Source: an uncultured Bacteroidota bacterium (GTDB taxonomy: Bacteria; Bacteroidota; Bacteroidia; Chitinophagales; LD1). From it: DNA of 49,792 bases. This document shows positions 17,601-25,889 of this stretch, piece by piece. Where the stretch lies: the NCBI GenBank assembly GCA_903861145.1, contig CAIOTH010000023.1, positions 1 through 49,792 of the forward strand, given 5' to 3'. Numbering within the stretch: the stretch's first letter is position 1; the number at the start of each line of letters is the position of its first letter. The notes beneath the pieces are model-generated. The model was not told where the DNA came from, did no database searches, and was given only the letters and a program-made list of their open reading frames with translations. Both the position numbers and the translations under genes were made by a program.

Positions 17601-18981
17601 AACGCGTACAACTGGCAATGTAAACGTTATCGTTCTTATCAATATTGATTTCGCCACGCACTTCATCCGCATAATTATAATTCAGGCTGGCATATTCCGG
17701 ATAAGTGAGCCCATCATTATCCGAACCACCCAGATAAGTAGAACCCAAAAGTGCCGTGCCCGAACTATTGAAACGCGTAACAAACATATCGCAACCGGTA
17801 GAGTAATGCACCCCAATGCCGTAAAATATACCGGGATCGAAACCACCGTTATAAGTAGTATCGAACGCGCCGTGCGTAACGGGAAAATTACTTGATGCAG
17901 TAGTCCCCAATACAAAAAGTTCATCATTACTATTTACAATAAGGCTATGCGGAAGCTCATCATGGTTACCACCCAGGTAAGTTGAATAAATTCTTACCGT
18001 TCCTGCCGAATCATATTTTGTGATAGATATATCGGTACCCGTTCCATCCAAACCGGTTTGCCCAAAACCTATACCGCCGGCCCATGTGGTTTGGAAAGCA
18101 CCCGGAGTTACCGGGTAACTATAACCCGAAAGAAAAAATGCAGTACCCGCAGCGTAAGCATTCCCTTTACTATCATAAGTAGCGCTGTATCCAAAATTAT
18201 CAGTAGTCGAACCGCTGAAAGTAGAGAATATAAGTATCGGGTCAATTATAAGGTCAGCCGTTTTATTATACCCATCAGGAAAAACAAACGAAACATTATT
18301 TCCGCTTAATTTAAAGTTGCAGGCCACTTGTTGCTTTTGCCCGTTAACCACCTGGTATGCGTATGGTTTAGTATCTACAACTTTCCCTACGGAAGTTTTC
18401 AGAATCAAATCTCCGTTAAGCATTGCTATGCCATCCAATCCCTCATAGTTTATCAGTACATCCTCACTATTACCACCGGGCTTTACCACAAAATCATACT
18501 TAACACTTACCGATACCGATGCCACATCCAAATCAATGTTGTTGTAAACGTTTTGATATACCACATGCCTGTAACCGCCTACACGCGAGGCCCAACGTTT
18601 TGGGTCTTTACCAATATAAAAGTTGTAATACTCTTTTTGCTTTTCGTTACCTGCAATTTTACAATCCGCATTAGCATTCAAAAAGTTCTCGCGAAACACA
18701 TGGCCGTGTATGGTAAGGTCCATATCAGGCTTATACAAATGCGGATGGTGCGAACGGCGCATGCGGTTCATATCAGCACTATCTTCTAAAACAAAAGTAA
18801 GGTTGGTTTTGCAAAGGAAAAGGCTGCCGTTATGAAACTCCGTTTCAAACAAAATCCGGCTATCCCACTGGTTTTTATTTTCCTTAAAGGCAAGCGCCCC
18901 GCAATCGCTGCAACCCGCACTTTGGGCCCGCATTTGCGAAACAAGTAGTATAAAAATAGATACGAGTAAATAATTCCTCAT
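14665..18981 (-). CDS. Giant surface protein with SBBP and PKD repeats and a T9SS type-B sorting domain
   Basis: 1438 residues. A signal peptide (1-20) precedes a domain at about 25-250 found in many such Bacteroidota proteins (YNFYIGKDPKRWAS, YDFVVKPGG). Residues about 255-700 hold SBBP beta-propeller repeats (NFPVTAGALQTTFAGG, WSTFLGGNDEDAIYS). Two PKD domains centre on TFGDG (about 807) and DFGDG (about 1052). The final 90 residues are the gliding-associated type-B sorting domain: IYVPNAFSPNGDGKND, FDRWGQKMFET, GWDGTFKG. The product would be exported by T9SS to the cell surface and may act as an adhesin. The PKD-plus-flanks unit is duplicated with a period of about 245 residues. It is the first gene of a three-gene operon with a PorP/SprF homologue. 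Confidence 0.88.
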   Translation of the reverse strand: MRNYLLVSIFILLVSQMRAQSAGCSDCGALAFKENKNQWDSRILFETEFHNGSLFLCKTNLTFVLEDSADMNRMRRSHHPHLYKPDMDLTIHGHVFRENFLNANADCKIAGNEKQKEYYNFYIGKDPKRWASRVGGYRHVVYQNVYNNIDLDVASVSVSVKYDFVVKPGGNSEDVLINYEGLDGIAMLNGDLILKTSVGKVVDTKPYAYQVVNGQKQQVACNFKLSGNNVSFVFPDGYNKTADLIIDPILIFSTFSGSTTDNFGYSATYDSKGNAYAAGTAFFLSGYSYPVTPGAFQTTWAGGIGFGQTGLDGTGTDISITKYDSAGTVRIYSTYLGGNHDELPHSLIVNSNDELFVLGTTASSNFPVTHGAFDTTYNGGFDPGIFYGIGVHYSTGCDMFVTRFNSSGTALLGSTYLGGSDNDGLTYPEYASLNYNYADEVRGEINIDKNDNVYIASCTRSANFPVTAGALQTTFAGGTDGVVVKMNSGLSAIIWSTFLGGNDEDAIYSIDFDPNGDLYVAGGTISNNFPNTPGSLQTTNRGGRAEGFIAHLSQNGNALLQSTFYGTPEYDQVYFVRTDVAGYPYVFGQTEDTTGRFIFNAAFSNPKSGQFISKLSQKLDTIIWSTTFGSGRGQPDISPTAFLVDVCSKTYISGWGSNFFADYNIAGAPPLSTQGLQVTPNAIQPTTDNQDFYVMVMKDDASAISFATYFGSNGDEEHVDGGTSRFDRKGVIYQSVCAGCNGMSTFPTTPGVVSNTNNSPNCNNAVFKMDLQLPIVVAAFSVPTTVCIPDTLSFINSSKTVVSPTFTWTFGDGTASNATNPTHIYTQGGIYTVQLVVTDPGSCNFSDTLRKRIIVLSTGKTDTIAPVSICPGTRGQIGLPPGYDSLVTYLWIPATHLSQSNVPNPFANPPINTNYELLVSNGVCTDTFKQTVLVDANTLTIAGDTLTCQGDTLTLVATNSTPDQYTFNWQPVSPILTGSGTSTIVVLPMQTTTFNLTVTSSAGCIFKDSLHIKVGNVAQITAAFNSPIPGCIPDTVQFNNLSQAPPNATYQWDFGDGNTGTGPTPSHVYTQTGVYTVSLIVSYGTTCRAEDSVKHQVVAITNTSSDTLPTFTLCAGQSKQIGVNSGQDSLVSYTWIPSTYLNQSNIPNPIATPSQSTTYQLVISSGACTDTFTQKLLVDTNALRLLAGNVVCANDTLTIHASSTEPGEQLTYVWQPVSQIVSGDSTANPVVRPSQTTTFTLTTVNQLGCVLKDSIVVNVTSVLPSVHAFAIPDTIIYGDTTQLNLTLSANVVAVDWQPDTSIIGSLNIANPLADPKVTNTYFVQVRDSESCIKLDTVIVYVRHTPCAETNIYVPNAFSPNGDGKNDVLYVRANAITNIYFTVFDRWGQKMFETTDITKGWDGTFKGKKMDDAVFGYYVKGQCLTGDHFEKKGNVTLLR

Positions 18982-19099
18982 CCTGCTATTTAGACGCTCA
19001 AGTTATTAAAATAGTGGCACTTATACAATTGCGAATTTGCCCCGGTTCTTTTTACATTCCAATGACAATCCATTCAAAGTTAAATTTAATATTTACAGA

Positions 19100-20476
19100 A
19101 TGAAAAAACTTTACACGTTTATTGTCATGGTTGTCCTTTTGCCTTTCACTAGCATGCTAAAAGCTCAAGCCACGTGGGCACCTACAGCGGCGCCTTCCGT
19201 TTGGGACAGGTACGATGACACTTATTTTATTAATCCCGATACCGGGTGGGCCGTAACTTTGTACGACAGCGACTCATATTCGCATCAGGTGTATGAATAT
19301 GCCACAATAGTAAAAACTACGGATGGAGGAAATACCTGGCAGAAAATGCTTGATTCTTCCAAAAGCATGTTCAGGGATATTGCATTCCTGGATGCCCAAA
19401 ATGGATTTATTGGCATGCTAGAACCAACCGTTATCGCTCAGGATACCGTCTTTATGTACCAAACCCACGATGGCGGTGTTACCTGGCAACCGGTTACCAA
19501 TTTACCTGGTCCTAAGCAAGCGGGCATTTGTGGCATGCGTGTTATCAATGATTCAACTTTATATGGTGTAGGTAGATATTACGGGCCTGCCGGTTTTTAC
19601 AAAACCACTAATAAAGGTGTAACATGGAGCTATCAGGATATGTCAGCTTATGCCTGCGGTTTAGTAGATGTTTTTTTCTTTAATGCCGATACAGGCTTTG
19701 CTTGCGGACCTAATTGCGACGGGCACCCTAACTTTGTAACTTTCGATTTCGGTAGTGGCACCATTTTATTTACCACCGATGCCGGAAATACCTGGCAGGT
19801 AAAAAAGGTAACCAGCCGCAAAAAGGAATGGTGCTGGAAAATGTCGTTTCCAACCCGCAATATTGGTTATGCATCGGTTGAATCAATCAGAACCAGCCCA
19901 CTCGATTCGCAATACTGTCTTAAAACAATTGACGGTGGGCAAACCTGGCAGGATGTTTTTATTGCCCAGGTACCAACTGAGGAGTGTGTTACCGGGGGCT
20001 TTGACGAGCAGGGCATCGGCTTTATCAATGATTCAGTCGGTTGGGTAGGAGGGAGAAACGACCAATACGGTCTTGCTCCTGTTTTCACTTACAAAACCAC
20101 AGATGGCGGCATAAATTGGACCCCTGAATACTGGGGAGAAAACATTAATCGCTTCCGTAAACTGTCCGATACTCTTGCCTACTTTTCAGGTAAAACAATT
20201 TATAAATACAGCAACGTTCATGTTCCGTTAGCTATAACCGACGTAAACATGCCGGCCGAAATTACCGTATATCCCAACCCAGCCAACACCGAAATAACGG
20301 TTAAAACAGACCAGGCCGATGTAATACGTATTTTTTCTACTACCGGCCAGTTACTGGCAGAGTCAATACAGCCTCCCGATAACCGTATAAACATCAGTTA
20401 TGTTGCCGCCGGCCTTTATATCATTCAGGTAAAAGCAAAAGATATTACGTGGAATATTAAATGGGAGAAGAATTGA
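19100..20476 (+). CDS. Ycf48/BNR-like beta-propeller protein with T9SS type-A sorting domain
   Basis: I start at ATG 19100 (MKKLYTFIVMVVLL), which gives a proper signal peptide; the in-frame ATG at 19037 adds 21 residues without signal character. The product is 458 residues. The body has at least five BNR/Ycf48-type strands of the pattern TTDGGNTWQ, THDGGVTWQP, TTDAGNTWQV, TIDGGQTWQD and TTDGGINWTP, which fold as a beta propeller. The last 75 residues are a type-A sorting domain (ITVYPNPANTEITV, then GQLLAES, then YVAAGLYIIQV), so it is secreted or attached through T9SS. It is divergent from the giant adhesin gene and ends at a bidirectional terminator. Function unknown. Confidence 0.85.
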   Translation: MKKLYTFIVMVVLLPFTSMLKAQATWAPTAAPSVWDRYDDTYFINPDTGWAVTLYDSDSYSHQVYEYATIVKTTDGGNTWQKMLDSSKSMFRDIAFLDAQNGFIGMLEPTVIAQDTVFMYQTHDGGVTWQPVTNLPGPKQAGICGMRVINDSTLYGVGRYYGPAGFYKTTNKGVTWSYQDMSAYACGLVDVFFFNADTGFACGPNCDGHPNFVTFDFGSGTILFTTDAGNTWQVKKVTSRKKEWCWKMSFPTRNIGYASVESIRTSPLDSQYCLKTIDGGQTWQDVFIAQVPTEECVTGGFDEQGIGFINDSVGWVGGRNDQYGLAPVFTYKTTDGGINWTPEYWGENINRFRKLSDTLAYFSGKTIYKYSNVHVPLAITDVNMPAEITVYPNPANTEITVKTDQADVIRIFSTTGQLLAESIQPPDNRINISYVAAGLYIIQVKAKDITWNIKWEKN

Positions 20477-20484
20477 TGCCTCAT

Positions 20485-20520
20485 AAAAAAAGCGCTCCTT
20501 AATTTAAGGAGCGCTTTTTA
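20485..20520. terminator. Bidirectional rho-independent terminator
   Basis: An 11-bp perfect stem, AGCGCTCCTTA (20491-20501) with TAAGGAGCGCT (20505-20515), has a 3-nt loop and is flanked by A7 on the left and T5 on the right. It can therefore end transcripts from both sides: the Ycf48-like gene (stop 20476) and the convergent fatty-acid operon (stop 20541). Confidence 0.9.
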
Positions 20521-20540
20521 TTTATTGTAACCTTCAAATC

Positions 20541-22343
20541 TTAATCCCAGAAAGGATATCCGTTTTCTGCAATCATTTTATCGGCAACTGCACGGCGGAT
20601 ATTTTTGGTATTAATCATTTCGTATTTGGTAAAACGCTTTAAGCCCATTGCCATAATACGTAGTTCATCGCCACCGGCAAATGCAGCCAATGCTTGTTTG
20701 CCGCTAATGTTAATGCGGTCCATAGCATCAAAGAAGAAGCACTTAACCATATCAACATAAAGTTGCGAAGCCTCTAAACCGTGCAGGTTAACAAGTTTTT
20801 CAGCACGTAACATAGCCGATTCCATGGTGTAAAGGTCCATCATCATATCAGCGCCGTGCATAATAATTTCCTGTTCCTTTTCAAGGCCCATCATCAGTTT
20901 TTGAACTGCACCCCCTATCACTAATAAGAAAGCCTTCTTCGCATTCTTCAGTGCTTTTTTCTCAGCGCCAAATACATCATCTGCATCCGGAGTAGAAAAA
21001 TCAGGCACGCTCATTAATTCCTTTTGAATGGCCATACCGGGGCCCATTAAATCAATCTCGCCTTTCATAGCACGCTTTAACAAAGCATCGATAGAAAGAA
21101 GGCGGTTGATTTCATTCGTTCCTTCAAAAATCCTGTTTATACGGGCATCGCGATATGCGCGGGCCATAGGGTATTCTTCGCTATATCCATAGCCACCAAA
21201 TGTTTGCAGGCACTCGTCAATAATAAAATCCAAAACTTCCGAGCCTAACACTTTTAGTATTGCGCATTCAATAGCATACTCTTCCGCTCCACCGGTTAAC
21301 ACTTCAGTTAAAGATTTACCTGCAGCTGCCAGCTCATGTTCCTTTTCGTTAATCAAACCGCAAATTCTCCATGCAGCCGATTCACCGGTCCAAAGTTTTA
21401 TACCCATTTCGCCCAACTTATGCTTAATAGCACCGAAAGAAGAAATAGGGGTTTTAAACTGCTGTCTTTCGTTAGCGTATTTTACCGTTTCATCAATAGC
21501 GCGTTTACAGCCGCCTAATACTCCGTTACCCAGCTTAAAGCGGCCTACGTTCAAAATCTGGAAGGCGATTTTATGGCCCTTTCCAATTTCGCCTAACAAA
21601 TTCTCAACCGGTACTTTTACGTTATTAAAAAACACCTGGCGGGTAGATGAAGTCTTAATACCCATCTTCTTTTCTTCTGCACCAATGCTCAAACCTTCCA
21701 TGGTCTTTTCCAAAATGAAGGCAGTAAATTTGTTGCCATCAACCTGCGTAAACACAACAAAAATATCGGCGATACCTGCGTTGGTAATCCACATCTTTTG
21801 ACCATTAACAACATAGTGTTTGCCATCAGCGCTTAATTCAGCTTTCGTTTTAGCACCCAAAGCATCGCTACCCGAACCTGGCTCGGTTAAGCAATAAGCA
21901 GCTTTTAATTCACCGGTTGCCAGTTTAGGCAAATATTTTTGGCGTTGCGCTTCAGTTCCATAATACAAAATAGGAAGTGTACCAATCCCGGTATGTGCAC
22001 CCATCGAAACGGAGAAACCGTGTCCACCGGCCAATACTTCACCAACAAATGAAGTAGTGATAAAATCCAAACCAGAGCCGCCATACTGTTCAGGTATAGC
22101 AAGGCCCAATAAACCAAGTTCGCCGGCTATGTTTAGCTTTTTTACAAGTAGGCCTTCTTCCTGTGCTTCGAGACCGGGCATAGCAGGGTCAATTTCGTTT
22201 TTTATAAAATCGCGGGCTGTTGTACGGAACATAATCTGTTCTTCAGTTATTTCCTCAGGAATAAAAACATTTTCCCATGATGTCTCCTTGATGACGAATT
22301 CTCCGCCTTTTAAGGTTGTCTTTTTACCGGTTGTAGCTTCCAT
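20541..22343 (-). CDS. fadE: Acyl-CoA dehydrogenase, VLCAD/ACAD9-type (copy 1, distal)
   Basis: 600 residues, longer than short-chain enzymes because of a C-terminal extension of about 180 residues as in VLCAD. The flavin and substrate motif YCLTEPGSGSDALGAKT is near residue 155. The expected catalytic glutamate is at about residue 407 in RIFEGTNEINR. The enzyme oxidises acyl-CoA to trans-2-enoyl-CoA with FAD and passes electrons to ETF. It is the last gene of the beta-oxidation operon, 57 bp after a second, collinear paralogue (22401-24197), and ends at a strong terminator. The two copies share long blocks (AAYCLTEPGSGSDALGAKTK, SSTRQVFFNNVKVPVENLLG) yet differ throughout, indicating an old duplication with possible chain-length division. 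Chain length is not readable. Confidence 0.92.
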   Translation of the reverse strand: MEATTGKKTTLKGGEFVIKETSWENVFIPEEITEEQIMFRTTARDFIKNEIDPAMPGLEAQEEGLLVKKLNIAGELGLLGLAIPEQYGGSGLDFITTSFVGEVLAGGHGFSVSMGAHTGIGTLPILYYGTEAQRQKYLPKLATGELKAAYCLTEPGSGSDALGAKTKAELSADGKHYVVNGQKMWITNAGIADIFVVFTQVDGNKFTAFILEKTMEGLSIGAEEKKMGIKTSSTRQVFFNNVKVPVENLLGEIGKGHKIAFQILNVGRFKLGNGVLGGCKRAIDETVKYANERQQFKTPISSFGAIKHKLGEMGIKLWTGESAAWRICGLINEKEHELAAAGKSLTEVLTGGAEEYAIECAILKVLGSEVLDFIIDECLQTFGGYGYSEEYPMARAYRDARINRIFEGTNEINRLLSIDALLKRAMKGEIDLMGPGMAIQKELMSVPDFSTPDADDVFGAEKKALKNAKKAFLLVIGGAVQKLMMGLEKEQEIIMHGADMMMDLYTMESAMLRAEKLVNLHGLEASQLYVDMVKCFFFDAMDRINISGKQALAAFAGGDELRIMAMGLKRFTKYEMINTKNIRRAVADKMIAENGYPFWD

Positions 22344-22400
22344 TTTAATTGTATTTAGAATTTGGTTTTGGGTTTTATTTTAATTGTTTGAATTAGCTTT

Positions 22401-24197
22401 TTAGAAAGGATATTGATTTTCTTCGATAATCTTATCTGCAATTCTTCTTCTTGCCGCAGTTGTATTAATTGGTTCATATTTAGTAAAGCGCTTTAAGCCC
22501 ATTAGCATAATACGAAGTGTATCTCCTTCATTAAATGCTGTGACAGCATGCTTGCCTGAAAGGTTAATTCTTTCCAGCGAATCAGAAATATAAACCCTCG
22601 CCAGGTCTATCTGTAGCGCTGCTGCAGCCTCGCCCCTAACGCTAATCAATTTTTCAACTCTAAGCATTACCGATTCAGAAACGAATAGCTCGATAAGCAT
22701 GTCAGAAATATCCATAATGATTTCCTGTTGCTTGTCAATATCCTGCATAAATTTCTGAACCGCAGCACCGGCAGTCATCAGTATCGCTTTCTTTGCATTT
22801 TGCAAAGCTTTTTTCTCAGCAGCAAAAAAGTCATCCGAGTCACTGCTGCTAAAATCGGGCACGCTCATTAGTTCTTTTTGAACAGCCATGGCATGAGTAA
22901 ACAAATCAAGTTCGCCCTTCATGGCTTTCTTAATCAACATACCTACCGAAAGCAAACGGTTAATCTCGTTAGTACCCTCAAATATTCTGTTTATACGTGC
23001 ATCACGATAAGCACGAGCTACAGGGTATTCTTCGCTAAAGCCTGTTCCGCCAAAAACCTGAACGGCTTCATCAACTACATAGTCAACAGTTTCAGAACCG
23101 AACACTTTTAGAATAGCGCATTCAATTGCATACTCTTCTGCCGCTTTTAATTTTGCCTGCACTCTGTCCATTCCCTTAGCAACAAGCGCATCAATTTGAT
23201 CTTCCAACATACCCGAAACACGGTAAGTGGCAGCATCAGTTGCGTAGGTTTTAACCGCCATTTCAGCCAGCTTATGTTTAATAGCGCCAAAAGACGAAAT
23301 AGGCACGTTAAACTGAATTCTTTCATTCGCGTATTTCACAGAGGTAGTAATAGCTTTCTTCGAACCACCTAAACACAACACGCACAATTTATAGCGGCCA
23401 ATGTTCAATGCATTGAAGGCAATTTTTGCTCCTTTGCCAACTTCACCCAACAAATTCTCAACCGGCACTTTTACATTATTAAAAAAAACCTGGCGGGTTG
23501 AGGAGCCTTTGATACCCAGTTTTTCTTCTTCTGCTCCCAGCGAAACACCTTCAGCTTTGGCATCCATAATTAATGCAGAAAATTTGTTGCCATCTATCTG
23601 CACAAACACAGTAAAAATATCAGCAAAGCCGCTGTTAGTGATCCACATCTTCTGGCCGTTCACGATATAGAACTTGCCATCTTCGCTAAGCACAGCCTTA
23701 GTTTTAGCGCCCAATGCATCGCTACCCGAACCCGGCTCCGTCAAACAATAAGCCGCTTTAATTGAACCATCACCTAGGCCCGGTAAATATTTTCTCTTCT
23801 GCTCTTCAGTTCCGAAATACAAGATAGGTAGGGTACCTATACCGGTGTGTGCAGCAAACGCCGCGGTAAACGAATGCCCTTTACCAATTTCCTCATTGAT
23901 AAGTGTATCCGTGTGCGAATCCACTCCCAAACCACCATATTCCTCAGGTATTGCGGCACCAAGCAAACCAAGTTCAGCCGATTCATGCATTAACTGCACC
24001 ACCAGCGCGTGGTCGCCTTTATCAATTTTGGCAACGTTAGGCGTTACACGCGAATCGATAAAATCCTGCGTAGTTTTAGCAAACATTTGCTGCTCCTCAG
24101 TAATTTCATCACGGGTATACACATCAGTAAATGGTGTTTCCTTTATCAGGAATTCTCCGCCTTTCACTACTTTTTTGGTTTCTGTTGTGGTTGACAT
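22401..24197 (-). CDS. fadE: Acyl-CoA dehydrogenase, VLCAD/ACAD9-type (copy 2, proximal)
   Basis: I start at ATG 24197 (MSTTTETKKVVKGGEFLIKE), giving 598 residues; the longer in-frame start at 24245 would translate the inverted repeat of the neighbouring cassette (residues such as YLILITKY). The same dehydrogenase motifs are present as in copy 1, including YCLTEPGSGSDALGAKT and RIFEGTNEINR with the catalytic Glu. N-terminal and C-terminal extensions align with copy 1. The gene lies directly after a four-helix-bundle gene whose 3' end and flanking repeat occupy its leader. That gene may have displaced an earlier intergenic region between thiolase and dehydrogenase. Confidence 0.92.
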   Translation of the reverse strand: MSTTTETKKVVKGGEFLIKETPFTDVYTRDEITEEQQMFAKTTQDFIDSRVTPNVAKIDKGDHALVVQLMHESAELGLLGAAIPEEYGGLGVDSHTDTLINEEIGKGHSFTAAFAAHTGIGTLPILYFGTEEQKRKYLPGLGDGSIKAAYCLTEPGSGSDALGAKTKAVLSEDGKFYIVNGQKMWITNSGFADIFTVFVQIDGNKFSALIMDAKAEGVSLGAEEEKLGIKGSSTRQVFFNNVKVPVENLLGEVGKGAKIAFNALNIGRYKLCVLCLGGSKKAITTSVKYANERIQFNVPISSFGAIKHKLAEMAVKTYATDAATYRVSGMLEDQIDALVAKGMDRVQAKLKAAEEYAIECAILKVFGSETVDYVVDEAVQVFGGTGFSEEYPVARAYRDARINRIFEGTNEINRLLSVGMLIKKAMKGELDLFTHAMAVQKELMSVPDFSSSDSDDFFAAEKKALQNAKKAILMTAGAAVQKFMQDIDKQQEIIMDISDMLIELFVSESVMLRVEKLISVRGEAAAALQIDLARVYISDSLERINLSGKHAVTAFNEGDTLRIMLMGLKRFTKYEPINTTAARRRIADKIIEENQYPF

Positions 24198-24205
24198 ATC
24201 ATTTT

Positions 24206-24236
24206 GGTATTTAGTAATTAGTATTAAGTATTTAGA
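24206..24236. repeat. Left 31-bp inverted repeat of the four-helix-bundle cassette
   Basis: Its reverse complement matches 24641-24671 at 27 of 31 positions with no gap; both outer ends read GGTATTTAGTA and both inner ends GTATTTAGA. The stop codon of the four-helix-bundle gene lies inside it (24232-24234), and it forms the leader of the downstream dehydrogenase. Confidence 0.75.
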
Positions 24237-24621
24237 CTGGTGCACCCACCTTGTTGAATTTTGTCAAGTCGGGATTTAGCTTTTGTTGCAAATTAAAGTT
24301 CATCTTCTGTATCTCCGTTAACCTGCTATATATAATTTCACTTACCTCTTTCGAAATCAATCCCAGCTTTTCAGAAACTATCACCTGCGTCTCCAACTCA
24401 TAGCACGATCCGTGAGCTATTGCTAAAAAATGGCAAAACTCCTTTTCCGAATTTCGACCCGCTCCCTCAGCAATATTCGAGGATATCGATACTGCACTTC
24501 TTCTCATCTGAGAAACCAAACCGTATTTTTCTTCTTTAGGAAATTCAACGGTTATCTTATAAATATCAACTACCAAGTCAATAGCTTTTGTCCAAACTTT
24601 CAATTGCCGGTAATTATGCAT
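24232..24621 (-). CDS. Four-helix bundle protein (23S rRNA intervening-sequence/Avd-like family)
   Basis: 129 residues, start ATG 24621. The family signature is clear: YRQLKVWTKAIDLVVDIYK at the N-terminus, then EEKYGLVSQMRRSAVSISSNIAEGAGR and ELETQVIVSEKLG. This family was first seen in proteins encoded by 23S rRNA intervening sequences and shares its fold with Avd of diversity-generating retroelements. Stand-alone copies are common in Bacteroidota and have no agreed function. Here it interrupts a fatty-acid operon and is bracketed by 31-bp inverted repeats at 24206 and 24641. No reverse transcriptase or variable repeat is nearby, so a diversity-generating retroelement is not supported. Confidence 0.88.
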   Translation of the reverse strand: MHNYRQLKVWTKAIDLVVDIYKITVEFPKEEKYGLVSQMRRSAVSISSNIAEGAGRNSEKEFCHFLAIAHGSCYELETQVIVSEKLGLISKEVSEIIYSRLTEIQKMNFNLQQKLNPDLTKFNKVGAPV

Positions 24622-24640
24622 AACAGCTACTCTTGAATTG

Positions 24641-24671
24641 TCTAAATACTAAATACTTGATACTAAATACC
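24641..24671. repeat. Right 31-bp inverted repeat of the four-helix-bundle cassette
   Basis: It begins TCTAAATACT and ends ACTAAATACC and lies between the four-helix-bundle start (24621) and the thiolase stop (24676). It matches the left repeat at 27 of 31 positions in inverted orientation. The unit between the outer ends, 466 bp, contains only the small gene. Confidence 0.75.
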
Positions 24672-24675
24672 TGCA

Positions 24676-25845
24676 CTACAGATTTTCAATGATTCCGGCA
24701 ATACCCTGTCCGCCACCAATGCATGCGGTTATCAAACCGTATTTTTGTTTGCGTCTCTTCATTTCATTAATGATTTGAACGGTCAAACGGCCACCGGTGC
24801 TACCCAATGCGTGACCTAACGCAATACCACCACCGTTAACGTTCAGGATATCAGTGTTCAGGTTCAATTCTTTAATAACCGCTAAAGATTGCGCTGCGAA
24901 AGCCTCGTTCAATTCTATCAAATCAATATCCTTCATATCCAAACCTGCACTCTTCAAAGCCTTTGGCACTGCCGCAACAGGGCCAATGCCCATCAAGGTA
25001 GGGTCGACACCCACAGATACAGTAGTTACTAAACGTGCTATCGGAGTAAGGTTAAATTGTTTAACCGCTTTTTCGCTGGCCACAATAACAAAAGCCGCAG
25101 CATCACTTGTTTGCGATGAGTTACCTGCAGTTACGCTTCCACCTACTTTAAAAGCCGGTTTCAAGCCTGCTAAAGCTTCTTTGGTAGTGTCTTTACGCGG
25201 GCCTTCATCTTGCGCTACAGTAAATTTTCTTGATTTCTTCTTTCCGCCTTCATAATACACTTCTTCAATTTCAACCGGTACAATTTCATCCTTAAATCTT
25301 CCCGCTTCAATAGCGGCAATTGCCTTTTGGTGTGAGTTGAAAGAAAATTCATCCTGTGCTTCGCGGGTTACGCCATATTTAGTCGCAACTAATTCAGCCG
25401 TTAAACCCATACCTATAAAATATTCAGGATGCTCAGCAGCTACCGCATAATCAGGCACTGTTTTGTAACCTACGGTAGGCACTAAACTCATGGATTCAGT
25501 TCCACCGGCTATAATGATGTCAGCCATGCCTGCTTTAATTTTTGCAGTGGCCATAGCAATGGTTTCTAAACCCGAACCGCAGTAACGGTTAACGGTTACA
25601 CCCGGCACTTCAAGTGGTAACGAACGAACCGCTACCCAACGTGCCATTTGCAAACCTTGTTCTGCTTCAGGTACTGCATTACCAACTATTAAGTCGTCAA
25701 CAGCCTTAGGGTCCAGACTTGGAACGCGCTTTAATAGATCAGTAATTGCATAATAACCTAAGTCAACGGGATTTGTAAAACGAAATCCACCTCTTTTTGC
25801 TTTACCTACTGCGGTCCTTGAACCGGCTACGATATATGCTTCCAT
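24676..25845 (-). CDS. fadA: Acetyl-CoA acyltransferase (3-ketoacyl-CoA thiolase)
   Basis: 389 residues, typical for degradative thiolases. The nucleophilic cysteine is at residue 89 in VNRYCGSGLETIAMA. The acid-base motifs are VNGGGIALGHALGSTGGR (His) and CIGGGQG near the C-terminus (second Cys). The enzyme cleaves 3-ketoacyl-CoA with CoA to give acetyl-CoA and a shortened acyl-CoA. It follows the bifunctional dehydrogenase/hydratase by 44 bp, as in fadN-fadA operons. Acetoacetyl-CoA thiolases look similar, but the operon context favours beta-oxidation. Confidence 0.93.
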   Translation of the reverse strand: MEAYIVAGSRTAVGKAKRGGFRFTNPVDLGYYAITDLLKRVPSLDPKAVDDLIVGNAVPEAEQGLQMARWVAVRSLPLEVPGVTVNRYCGSGLETIAMATAKIKAGMADIIIAGGTESMSLVPTVGYKTVPDYAVAAEHPEYFIGMGLTAELVATKYGVTREAQDEFSFNSHQKAIAAIEAGRFKDEIVPVEIEEVYYEGGKKKSRKFTVAQDEGPRKDTTKEALAGLKPAFKVGGSVTAGNSSQTSDAAAFVIVASEKAVKQFNLTPIARLVTTVSVGVDPTLMGIGPVAAVPKALKSAGLDMKDIDLIELNEAFAAQSLAVIKELNLNTDILNVNGGGIALGHALGSTGGRLTVQIINEMKRRKQKYGLITACIGGGQGIAGIIENL

Positions 25846-25889
25846 GTTTTATTAATATTTTGAATTGTGTTTTTAGATTTTGATTTCTA

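Noticed and set aside
18328-18789. 153-residue plus-strand reading frame inside the giant surface protein gene (also 15517-15996, 159 residues)
   Set aside because: Antisense to a gene with clear domain structure; composition and lack of any motif mark them as shadows.
20541-24197. Assembly duplication of the acyl-CoA dehydrogenase gene
   Set aside because: The two copies differ along their whole length at DNA and protein level, so they are true paralogues.
24232-24621. Diversity-generating retroelement accessory gene (Avd)
   Set aside because: No reverse transcriptase, template repeat or variable repeat is present, so only the shared four-helix fold is claimed.
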